The notes under the pieces are model-generated. The model saw nothing but the letters and a program-made list of their open reading frames with translations. It was not told the origin of the DNA and made no database searches. Below, in pieces: positions 28,822 to 37,038 of a stretch of DNA of 64,000 nt. The stretch lies in contig NZ_CP151979.1 in the NCBI RefSeq assembly GCF_038593265.1, positions 620,001 through 684,000 on the forward strand, in the 5' to 3' direction. The DNA comes from Ureibacillus sp. FSL W7-1570 (GTDB lineage: Bacteria; Bacillota; Bacilli; Bacillales_A; Planococcaceae). How positions within the stretch are numbered: position 1 is the first letter of the stretch; each line of letters opens with the position of its first letter. Position numbers and translations under genes: made by a program.

Positions 28822-29415
28822 ATGGAGCCAATTAATGTTGTAAAAAGTGTCATAGCACCATTGGATCGAAAAAATGTTGATACAGACCAAATCATTTCAA
28901 AGGAATTCTTAAAACGGATCGAACGTACAGGTTTCGGAAAATATTTGTTCTATCACTGGCGTTATGATGAAAATGGAAACGAAATTCCTGACTTCGTTTT
29001 AAATAAACCGGAATATAAAGAAGCAAAAATTTTGGTGGCACAAGACAACTTTGGATGCGGTTCTTCCCGGGAACACGCGCCATGGGCCATTTTGGATTAT
29101 GGATTTAGAGTGATTATCGCTCCTAGTTTTGCTGATATTTTCCATAACAACTGCTTCAAAAACGGAATTTTGCCTGTAAAATTAAAAGAAGAAGAAGTAG
29201 ATGAAATCTTAGCAAAAGGTCTTCAAAAACCATATACGGTGGAAGTCAACTTATCCGAACAAACTGTCACTGGGGAAGATGGAGCGGTTTACCACTTTAA
29301 TATTGATCCTTATTACAAAGAAATGTTGTTAAACGGTTGGGACGAAATTGCATTAACGTTTAAATATGAAGATGAAATTAAAGCATATGAAGAAAAACGG
29401 GTCTTATTTAAATAA
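28822..29415 (+). CDS. leuD: 3-isopropylmalate dehydratase, small subunit
   Basis: Swivel subunit that completes the active site with LeuC. The 197-residue protein has DRKNVDTDQIISKEFLK, then ILVAQDNFGCGSSREHAPWA and IIAPSFADIFHNNCFKNG, the normal family motifs. It follows leuC by 18 bases with GAAAGGGCGGGGGAC as ribosome site and is followed by the operon terminator. Confidence 0.96.
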   Translation: MEPINVVKSVIAPLDRKNVDTDQIISKEFLKRIERTGFGKYLFYHWRYDENGNEIPDFVLNKPEYKEAKILVAQDNFGCGSSREHAPWAILDYGFRVIIAPSFADIFHNNCFKNGILPVKLKEEEVDEILAKGLQKPYTVEVNLSEQTVTGEDGAVYHFNIDPYYKEMLLNGWDEIALTFKYEDEIKAYEEKRVLFK

Positions 29416-29426
29416 GAAGAAAACGG

Positions 29427-29458
29427 AAGGGCGTCTACTGGCGCCCTTGAATTTTTAT
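29427..29458 (+). terminator. Terminator of the ilv-leu operon
   Basis: AAGGGCG pairs with CGCCCTT, followed by GAATTTTTATT. Confidence 0.75.
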
Positions 29459-29477
29459 TCTGCGATTTTCATGTCAT

Positions 29478-29510
29478 TAAAAAAGCGGTTCTCTCATAAC
29501 GAGAGGCCGC
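29478..29510 (-). terminator. Terminator of the C39-type lipoprotein gene
   Basis: On the minus strand GCGGCCTCTC pairs with GAGAGAACCGC (one mismatched pair), followed by six T. Confidence 0.75.
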
Positions 29511-29550
29511 CAATATAGTATTTGCAGGCAATACAAACCGATGACAATGA

Positions 29551-30564
29551 TTACAAAACAACCAATGCATGAGAGCCTAATTGTTCATATGCCCGGAAAA
29601 AGGTTTTCTCATCAATTTTTTCAATGCCTGTCAACGGATTCATAATGGTCACTTTTCCGTTTCCGTAACCAGTCATCACGACCGCATGCAGATTTTTATA
29701 TATACCATGTTTTTTATTTGTTCCTTCAATCACCCAATAACCGGATTTGCGGGGTTCCTTCCAATCGATTGTGACCCAGGTCAAAACCGGCACTCCGGAT
29801 TTTACATAATCGATCAGTTCCTCTTTTGTTGCGCCTGTAATATCCAACGCGCGAAATTCGGCGTTCTCATCCTCTAAAATTTGGTTGGCCACATCGACCA
29901 ATGGCGGTGCATACACGTAATATCCGCCATCCTTCTCTTTCGGACTTCCCGCATAAGCTTTATTCGGATCCGGTCCGTACATGACACCTTTTTTTGTATA
30001 TACCTTTCCTTTAGGCAATACTTCATTCATTTTGATTTTATCCATTTTAAGACCATAATAATTTAAAATGGCAGTCAATGAAGTGATTTCACAACCGTTC
30101 GGCAACTCCGGATTTTGCAAGACAACAGGAACCTTCAAGCTGTCTTGTGGAGAGGCGTTAAATGTTTGAATTTGCACCACCGGTTTTTCGGGCATAAATA
30201 CGACGGTTTCCCTGGATTGTTCCATCCATTCTCCCTGATCGGATATTCGATAAATGACAATATCATAAGGCTGTTCCGGCTGAACTTGATCAAAATAAAC
30301 CATGCCTTCCTGATCAACGATTCCACGATCAATTTCTTGCTTCGTTTCAAAATCAAGCAGCACAACCCCCAGATTAGGCACACCTTGTTGGCTGGAAAAT
30401 TCCACTGCTTGCACAGTCAGAACTTCCGACGGTTTCGTGGAAAGTTGCATTGGGCTGTATTGTTGTCTGCTCGAAAATTTCAATTCCTGGCTTTCCATCG
30501 ATGGCGAACAACCGGCCAATAACATGATGGAAATGCCGACTGTTAATAGGGGATATTTTTTCAT
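29551..30564 (-). CDS. C39-like cysteine peptidase family lipoprotein
   Basis: The 337-residue protein starts MKKYPLLTVGISIMLLAGC, a lipoprotein signal with Cys19. Residues 45-130 form a beta-rich region resembling a carboxypeptidase-regulatory-like fold (GVVLLDFETKQEIDRG). From about 145 comes a C39-type peptidase domain with PELPNGCEITSLTAILNYYG (catalytic Cys) and HAVVMTGYGNGKVTIMNP (catalytic His, then Asn-Pro), like YvpB. It is anchored outside the membrane; the substrate is unknown. Start 30564 has GGGAG about 12 bases upstream on the minus strand. Confidence 0.78.
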   Translation of the reverse strand: MKKYPLLTVGISIMLLAGCSPSMESQELKFSSRQQYSPMQLSTKPSEVLTVQAVEFSSQQGVPNLGVVLLDFETKQEIDRGIVDQEGMVYFDQVQPEQPYDIVIYRISDQGEWMEQSRETVVFMPEKPVVQIQTFNASPQDSLKVPVVLQNPELPNGCEITSLTAILNYYGLKMDKIKMNEVLPKGKVYTKKGVMYGPDPNKAYAGSPKEKDGGYYVYAPPLVDVANQILEDENAEFRALDITGATKEELIDYVKSGVPVLTWVTIDWKEPRKSGYWVIEGTNKKHGIYKNLHAVVMTGYGNGKVTIMNPLTGIEKIDEKTFFRAYEQLGSHALVVL

Positions 30565-30841
30565 TTCATATTGCCACTCCCAACCCTTGATCAAAATGCA
30601 TGCAGTAGTCTAGTCTAAATGTTTTATCCAAACCGAGAAATGAAACGCATCTGAAAAACTTTATCTTATTGTTGCATCTATCAATAAAAAAATACGGTTT
30701 TTTTTCATTTTCCATAAACTGAATTAGGATGTAACGACTAATTTTTCGGAAAATTCATAAGTAACTGGACTTATTTTAAATTAGAAACCATTAACATAAC
30801 AAGAAACTATATATAATTATACTATATAAAAGAAAAAAGGG

Positions 30842-32674
30842 ATGGATTCGATGAAAGAAGAAAACATAACGGGAATGGTTGAAAAATTAAAAGTCCTTTC
30901 TTCCATCTTAGAAAAAAATTCATACATAAAAGATACTTCCTTCAAACTGGACCAGCTCATTGAAGATGCCCAATCACCCTATAGGATTTTATTCATAGGC
31001 AGTGAGATTGAAGGAAAAAACACCTTGATTAATGCGCTTGTTGAAAGAAATTTGTTGCCGGAAAAAAATGAACCCCATGTCAATATTTTTATCCGATACG
31101 GCCAAAAAGAGTGTATACGTGCGATTCTAGTTGATGGCACAGCCGCTTATTTTGGGATGGAGCATCTTTATTTATTCACAGATAAAAATACATATATCGG
31201 ACAGTTTCTAAAAACATACATAAAGTATATTGAAATTTATCTTCGATGCGATTTGTTGAAAAACGTGATCTTGATGAACACCATTTCTATGGAAAAAGGG
31301 GAAATCAACATTTCCGATGCGCTATTGCAACGGACGGATGAAGTGTTTTGGGTCTTGGGCAACCATTGCAATGTCGCTGATCGGGAAATAAGTGTTATCA
31401 AGAAAATATATCGGCAAGGATACCGGACTTATTTAATTATCAACACGGATCAATATAATGAACAGAAGATGGCACGTTTCCTCCATTATTTGCAAAAGGG
31501 GTGCGGCCATATGATCGAAGAGTTTGTCGGCGTTTCGGCCAAACAGGCAATGGAAGCAAAAAAATCCCATCAAATCCAACTTTTCATCGACAGCCGGATC
31601 CACCGGTTAGTGGATAAAATCAACCATATCGCCAATAAAAAAGATAAACGGGAAAGAAATATTGCTCTCCGATTTAAGCAATGGATGGTTTTGCTTGAAA
31701 GGGAAGTGCATGGAATCAAAGAAAGGGAACCATTCATGTCCATGCGGGACCGATTGGAAAAATATTTGAATGGTGGGCATTCGATAGAGCAGTCCATTGT
31801 TGAAAAAAATTTAAAGATATTATCGGATTATGAAAAAGAATACGCCCACGTCAGCCAGGTTTTACAGGAGGTACAAACCCTGTACCAGTTGCTCAAAGTG
31901 ATTGAATATGAAAAGTATTTAATGAATGACAGTGTGGAACTGTTTGTCGCCCTTGCGCTAAAATATCATGAAAAGGTTCGGGAATACCGCAGCCTTCATA
32001 GTGAGTATATGATGGAATATCAATATTACGAAAAACTTGAAAAAAAATTTGTCCGCAATAAAATGTTGAAACCGCTCTTTCAAGATCAATCCAATGAAGC
32101 GGAAATGTTATTGAAAAAAGCGGAAAAGTTGAATCGGCTTCAGAGAAAATGCAAAGAAACTTATAATGCCATAAAAAGAATCGAATTTGATTTATTGAAC
32201 GACTTATATACCGTGCAAACGATGATCAACGAACTGGCGGAACAGCAGCTGGAGAAAATCGTCAATAAGGCACGGCACTTGAAAGATATACATAATAAGG
32301 AACTTATGAACATTGAAAAATATATTAATAAATTGAAGGAATTTGAATGCCTCAAGGAGATGCAGGAATATCTGCAGCAAGATTTGAAAGCATTTATTGA
32401 AAGGGAACAACTGGCATTTTCTAAAGATGAAATGGTACATATTCTTTCGGCCATCGATCAGATTTCAGCATCCGATCTGTTCGGGGATGTGGATGTATTC
32501 AATCATTTAACGGTCGACTCAATGGCTCAACATTTTACACTGGCTGTGGATTTTAAGGAAAAATACCCTTTCTCTCCGTTAGTCTTGACGGAAACGGATA
32601 TCATCTCTGATATACCGCCAATCCCCGCTCCTGTCGAAATACAGCAAATACTGGAAGAACAAAAAACCCAATAA
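30842..32674 (+). CDS. Degenerate dynamin-like GTPase family protein
   Basis: I do not recognise a named family for this 610-residue protein. Residues 55-85 read RILFIGSEIEGKNTLINALVERNLLPE, matching the G1 region of bacterial dynamin-like proteins (IAVVGEFSxGKSTLINALLGxxxLP) in spacing, but the P-loop Ser/Thr position is Asn. The G3 site reads MNTISM instead of DTPG, and the G4 region IINTDQ differs from NKxD. The rest (250-610) is long charged coiled-coil helices, as in dynamin stalks. It looks like a GTPase fold that has lost nucleotide-binding residues. Single gene, AAAAAAGGGATGG upstream. Confidence 0.55.
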   Translation: MDSMKEENITGMVEKLKVLSSILEKNSYIKDTSFKLDQLIEDAQSPYRILFIGSEIEGKNTLINALVERNLLPEKNEPHVNIFIRYGQKECIRAILVDGTAAYFGMEHLYLFTDKNTYIGQFLKTYIKYIEIYLRCDLLKNVILMNTISMEKGEINISDALLQRTDEVFWVLGNHCNVADREISVIKKIYRQGYRTYLIINTDQYNEQKMARFLHYLQKGCGHMIEEFVGVSAKQAMEAKKSHQIQLFIDSRIHRLVDKINHIANKKDKRERNIALRFKQWMVLLEREVHGIKEREPFMSMRDRLEKYLNGGHSIEQSIVEKNLKILSDYEKEYAHVSQVLQEVQTLYQLLKVIEYEKYLMNDSVELFVALALKYHEKVREYRSLHSEYMMEYQYYEKLEKKFVRNKMLKPLFQDQSNEAEMLLKKAEKLNRLQRKCKETYNAIKRIEFDLLNDLYTVQTMINELAEQQLEKIVNKARHLKDIHNKELMNIEKYINKLKEFECLKEMQEYLQQDLKAFIEREQLAFSKDEMVHILSAIDQISASDLFGDVDVFNHLTVDSMAQHFTLAVDFKEKYPFSPLVLTETDIISDIPPIPAPVEIQQILEEQKTQ

Positions 32675-32704
32675 AAAGAGGGATGGAGCTTTCCATCCCT
32701 TTAT
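32673..32704. terminator. Bidirectional terminator between dynamin-like gene and yfkA-like gene
   Basis: AGGGATGGA and TCCATCCCT form a stem around GCTT, with A and T runs on the outer sides. Confidence 0.8.
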
Positions 32705-32706
32705 TA

Positions 32707-33828
32707 TTACTTCATTGCGGCACCACTGACGAATGCGGTGTTTGGATAATACATATTTTTTACGAGTACATTAGGTCCCAGGCATTTCACAGCAGGGCAA
32801 TGACAATTCAATGATTTGGCCAAATCCGTTTCAAGCCACTTATCAAATATTTCGGTTAACGAATCCGTTTGAATATTTCCGAGGGGAGGAGTGTCGCCAA
32901 AATCCGTGACAATGACATCGCCGGTAAAAATATTGATATTCAGGCGGGATCGTCCATCCGGGTCGTTCCGCACTGTCACATTTTTCGCTTCTCTCAACCG
33001 TTTTAATATTGCTTGATCTTCTTCCTTCGTACTGCAAGGGTAAAAAGGAAGAGTGCCAAACAACATCCACGTATTTTCATCACGGATGTCAAGCAAGTGG
33101 TGAATGGTCTCCCTGATTTCATCCAAAGAAAGGCTTGTTGTGTCTGTTAAGGATTGGGCGAAATCAGATGGGTACATTGGATGGATTTCATGACGTTTGC
33201 ACTTCATTTCATGGACCACTTGGTGATGGATATGATCGATATATGGAACGGTTTTTTTATTCAGCATAGTTTCAGCCGAAACCATTACCCCTGCTTCACT
33301 CAACGCCCTCGAGTTTTCAATCATCCGTTCAAACAATTTGGCCCTCTGGTCGTAACTCGGTTTTCGATCCATCATGGCAAAACCGGTTTCCACAAATTCA
33401 TCAATCGTTCCCCAGTTATGGGAAATATGAAGAACATCGATGTAAGGAGCAATTTCCAAATATCTATCCAAGTCAAGGGTCAAGTTGGAATTGATCTGTG
33501 TGCGGATGCCCCGTTCATGTGCATATTGCAATATCGGTTTCACATAATTTTGTATGGATTTTTTGCTGAGCATCGGTTCCCCGCCGGTAATGCTCAAAGA
33601 TCTCAACGTTGGAATTTCATCCAATCTTCTTAAAAGCAGATCGAGGGGCAACGCATCGGGATCTTTCGTTTGCAAAGTGTACCCTACTGCACAATGGGCG
33701 CACCGCATGTTGCATAAATAAGTAGTGGTAAATTCTATATTGGATAATACAAGTTTTCCGTATTGCTCAACATCTAAATAACTTTCCCAAGGATCATAAT
33801 TAGGCGTAATTTTTTTTAAAGTCGTCAT
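32707..33828 (-). CDS. yfkA: Radical SAM protein of the YfkA/YfkAB family
   Basis: The 373-residue protein carries the radical SAM cluster motif CNMRCAHC (Cys-x3-Cys-x2-Cys) near residue 40 and SITGGEPMLS for SAM binding. A second Cys-containing C-terminal part (CHCPAVKCLGP) is typical of YfkA-like 'CxCxxxxC' proteins. Substrate unknown. The start at 33828 follows AAGGAAAGAG on the minus strand. It lies downstream of the beta-helix gene but behind that gene's terminator, so it is probably separately expressed. Confidence 0.83.
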   Translation of the reverse strand: MTTLKKITPNYDPWESYLDVEQYGKLVLSNIEFTTTYLCNMRCAHCAVGYTLQTKDPDALPLDLLLRRLDEIPTLRSLSITGGEPMLSKKSIQNYVKPILQYAHERGIRTQINSNLTLDLDRYLEIAPYIDVLHISHNWGTIDEFVETGFAMMDRKPSYDQRAKLFERMIENSRALSEAGVMVSAETMLNKKTVPYIDHIHHQVVHEMKCKRHEIHPMYPSDFAQSLTDTTSLSLDEIRETIHHLLDIRDENTWMLFGTLPFYPCSTKEEDQAILKRLREAKNVTVRNDPDGRSRLNINIFTGDVIVTDFGDTPPLGNIQTDSLTEIFDKWLETDLAKSLNCHCPAVKCLGPNVLVKNMYYPNTAFVSGAAMK

Positions 33829-33941
33829 AGTTTTCGAATCTCTTCCTTTCCAACTCCTTATTTTCTCATAGATTTCAAGTTTCGGAAACAAAAATTGCGC
33901 CATTTAGAACATTTTTCACAAATTATAAAAAAACGACTCCA

Positions 33942-33989
33942 TTTATAAAAAAGCAGTTCCATCAATAATCGGAATTATTGATGGAACTG
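33942..33989 (-). terminator. Terminator overlapping the beta-helix gene stop codon
   Basis: A perfect 16-bp stem (CAGTTCCATCAATAAT) with a 4-base loop, followed on the minus strand by CTTTTTTATAA. The stop codon of the beta-helix gene lies inside the stem. Confidence 0.85.
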
Positions 33990-35875
33990 TTGTTTTCACT
34001 GTAATAGACGTCGCCGTATTTATTTTCAACGATGGTATTGACGATTTCGATCTTGGAATTGTTCAATGCCTGCACATTATAACGATATTGGTCATTTCGG
34101 ATGATGCTGTTTTCGACATAGACTTTTGACTGGTTTTGGGCGTGCAAGTCGGAATGTTTTCCATCGGTCAACTGCACACTTAAAAGCTCCAGGCTGGACT
34201 CATGATCGATCCAAATTTGCGCTTGTAAATGTTTTGAAATGAAGCTTTCCTGGATAAACACTTCACTATGGTTTTGAATAAACAAGGCATTTCGTTTTCC
34301 TTGGTAAATCTCTGAATTATTCAAAATGACGGAGCTGTCGTTTACCACTATTTGGGCAAGTTCATGGTGATGGATCTGGCTATGATAAAGGGATAAATGG
34401 GAATTCTTCAGCACTTTAATTCCATAAGATTTCCCGTTATAAATTTTGCAATGTTCAAAATTCGCTGTTGAATGTTCCGTAATCTCTATTTGAATATTCA
34501 TGCTGTCATGAAACCTGGAATGCACCGCATGGATTTCACACCGATGCAATAGGAATATGCTTTTTCCATGGTGAAAATCCGAATTGCTGATATGAATTTT
34601 TACTTTTGTTTTGCTTGCCAGATGCGGCATATGGTTGCCAAAAAAGCGGCAAGCCTCCACTTCCACTTCCGAATGATTGATCGCCAAGATTCCATTCCCG
34701 TTGTTTTCAGAAATATCGCAGCGATAAACCCTCAACACACCGCGATCCACATTGAATGCGGAATTGTTGTTTTGAATGACTTGGCATTCCAAAAGCATAC
34801 ACTCCGATTTTCTCTCTACACCTATTCCGACATGCCGGCCGTTTATGATTGAGCTTTCTTTCATTGAACACTGGGATTTGTCGGTAATTACCACTTGGGT
34901 GGATAAATGGTCTTTAATCATTGTCTTGCTGCAATTCACAATGGATTCTTTGTTGATGACCAGGCCGTTATCATACCCGGAATGGATTTCACAATGTTCG
35001 AGATGAAGGAGAGATTTTTTGGATGCTTGAACATTGCTCTTTTGATGGCTGGAAATTTCGCATTGGGATAACAATCCTTCTCCTTCCTGCAAAACGACGC
35101 CCGATTCATTGCCGCATTGTATAAGGCATTGTTTTCCGTTGAGCCTGCTTTTGTCTATGACCAGTTGAGTGGAAACATGGGAAAATAACACCGTTGAATG
35201 CAAATTTACTTCCGATTCATTTTTTGCCACAATTCCAAATCCATCGCTTCGTTCGATAAAGCTTTGGAAATCGAAGTATGTTGAATTTTCCGCAAAAATT
35301 TGTGTGTCCTCATGTCGGGTGAAATGGCTTTTTTTCGTTTGTGCGAAAGATTGATCCGTTATCCAAAGTCCTTTCAAAGCATTGGAACATTCGCACGATT
35401 CCAAAAAAGCTTTCGAGTTTTTTACGAAAAGATGCATTTTTCCGTTATGGTGAAAGTTGCAATGGGTGAATACGCCATTGCTATTGTTTAATAGGGCAAC
35501 AGCCACTTCCTTCGCTTTTTGGAAATTGCTGTGAACGGCTTTAATATATCCGCCATTTACTGTAATCAGCACATTGGTATTTTTTTTGATGGTGCAGTTT
35601 TCAAAAACCGCTTCACCTTCAATGTATAGATGGGCAGTAGGTGCAATGGTGAGATTTTGAAAAGTTGCACGAATGTTTTTCGGGATGACGAACATTCCTT
35701 CGATGACCGTTTGACCGCTTTCATCCCCAACGATCGTGACATCTTTATCTATTTGGAAGGATTCCTTATATTTTTTTGGATACAGCCGGATCACATCGCC
35801 ATTATCCGCCTTCGCCAAGGAACCTTTGATTGTATTCAGTTTTGAGAAAAACAAGTTGTATAGTGAACGAAACAT
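33962..35875 (-). CDS. Right-handed parallel beta-helix repeat protein
   Basis: The roughly 637-residue protein begins LNTIKGSLAKADNGDVIRLYPKKYKESFQIDKDVTIVGDE, the usual cap and first coils of a pectate-lyase-like helix. About 24 coils follow, each about 22-24 residues, with the repeated pattern small/hydrophobic-x-V-x-x-x-S and C-x-I-x-x-x-x-x-x-G. Many turns hold Ser, Cys, His and Asn at the same place. There is no signal peptide and no obvious lyase catalytic triad, so it may be structural or polysaccharide-binding inside the cell. Start 35875 has GGAGGGG upstream. Not assigned to a named family. Confidence 0.75.
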   Translation of the reverse strand: MFRSLYNLFFSKLNTIKGSLAKADNGDVIRLYPKKYKESFQIDKDVTIVGDESGQTVIEGMFVIPKNIRATFQNLTIAPTAHLYIEGEAVFENCTIKKNTNVLITVNGGYIKAVHSNFQKAKEVAVALLNNSNGVFTHCNFHHNGKMHLFVKNSKAFLESCECSNALKGLWITDQSFAQTKKSHFTRHEDTQIFAENSTYFDFQSFIERSDGFGIVAKNESEVNLHSTVLFSHVSTQLVIDKSRLNGKQCLIQCGNESGVVLQEGEGLLSQCEISSHQKSNVQASKKSLLHLEHCEIHSGYDNGLVINKESIVNCSKTMIKDHLSTQVVITDKSQCSMKESSIINGRHVGIGVERKSECMLLECQVIQNNNSAFNVDRGVLRVYRCDISENNGNGILAINHSEVEVEACRFFGNHMPHLASKTKVKIHISNSDFHHGKSIFLLHRCEIHAVHSRFHDSMNIQIEITEHSTANFEHCKIYNGKSYGIKVLKNSHLSLYHSQIHHHELAQIVVNDSSVILNNSEIYQGKRNALFIQNHSEVFIQESFISKHLQAQIWIDHESSLELLSVQLTDGKHSDLHAQNQSKVYVENSIIRNDQYRYNVQALNNSKIEIVNTIVENKYGDVYYSENNSSINNSDY

Positions 35876-36200
35876 GTTACCCCTCCTAAACACATACGTA
35901 CAACTATTCTCACTAAAAAAATGGAATTCTATTCCTTTTTTGATGAAAAGGAGTCAAAAATGGTGTAGTGAAAAGGGGGTTTTCGTTAAAATGATATGTA
36001 TTGAGTCCGAACGCTCGAATGAAAGGAGTCAATGGCCATTTTTTGCATTCATTTAAGAAGAGAAATCGGGGTTTTTTGTGGGAAGTGAAGTAAATATTGA
36101 TGGGATTTGCTAAATCGAATTTGTTTCATTTTATGAAAAGGTAAAATAGTATATTATAGTTTTTTTAAAGTATGAACGTGTTGAAAGGGGGAGAGGTCGA

Positions 36201-36755
36201 ATGAAAACCAGCATGACAAGAATATTGATTTTTGCGGCAATGGTCATCGTGCTTGCTTTTGCATTCCGGGAATTTACGGTACATTTTTCAGGGGACGGGT
36301 TTGACACGCCTGAAGAAGCACTGCCAAAAGATGCGGACTATGAATGGATAGAAGGACCGAAAAGCGAAAAGGAACATCGATATTTCTTTTTATCGAATGG
36401 AAACTATTTCGGCACCGGCGTTGTGAAGAAAAATTTCAAAGGTTGGACAAGCGGAGACGGCGCCTATGCGAAGTTGCCGGATTCTTTGGAGGAAAATAAA
36501 ATCACTTCAGCTTATTCAGACGGAGTAATTCTTTTTGGATTAATTAAAAGAACCGGGGAAGCGGAAGTTGAAGTCAATGGCGAAAAAGCTTCTTTTATTG
36601 AAATGTCCGGCTTACCTGAGAGCACCCTCGAGTTGTATGGCGTCAAAGGATATTCCATTTGGTATGTTGGGTTGGAAAAACTGGATGATCAAGAGCATTT
36701 TCAAATCAACGTCAAGGATCGAAAAGGGGAAATCCTGAGTGAATTGACGATCTAA
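36201..36755 (+). CDS. Signal-anchored extracytoplasmic protein of unknown function
   Basis: The 184-residue protein has an N-terminal membrane segment (residues 6-24, ILIFAAMVIVLAFAF). A soluble, acidic, beta-rich domain with SNGNYFGTGVVKKNFKGWTSG and VKGYSIWYVGLEKL follows. No Cys of a lipobox is present. I do not recognise a family. The start follows AAAGGGGGAGAGGTCG. It is monocistronic, upstream of acnA in the same direction with 283 bases between. Confidence 0.65.
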   Translation: MKTSMTRILIFAAMVIVLAFAFREFTVHFSGDGFDTPEEALPKDADYEWIEGPKSEKEHRYFFLSNGNYFGTGVVKKNFKGWTSGDGAYAKLPDSLEENKITSAYSDGVILFGLIKRTGEAEVEVNGEKASFIEMSGLPESTLELYGVKGYSIWYVGLEKLDDQEHFQINVKDRKGEILSELTI

Positions 36756-36825
36756 TAATCCATTCGAAAAAGGGAATAATTATTCATAAAAGTCTCTTTA
36801 ATTTTTTTGTGCTTAAGTATAAACT

Positions 36826-36978
36826 ATAAGTGAGATTATCCAAAATATTCATTTTTCATCACATCATTGAAATGATGAATTTTTTGGAATAAAATTGTAT
36901 TGGTCATCGAGTTCATAAAAATCTCTAATGACAAAACATAATTTTAATGTAATTTACTTATGAAGATAAGTGAGTTAT
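36826..36978. repeat. Paired ATAAGTGAG elements upstream of acnA
   Basis: ATAAGTGAGATTAT (36826-36839) and ATAAGTGAGTTAT (36966-36978) flank the acnA promoter region; the second is part of CTTATGAAGATAAG. In B. subtilis the aconitase gene is repressed by CcpC at ATAA...TTAT dyads, so these are candidate binding sites, but the spacers here are 5-6 bases. Between them, CATCATT GA AATGATG (36872-36887) is a short palindrome. Confidence 0.4.
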
Positions 36979-37038
36979 GATTGGTCATGGAGAAAAGAAC
37001 TAGGAAGCCTTTTCAAAATTAATATAGGGGGATTACAT

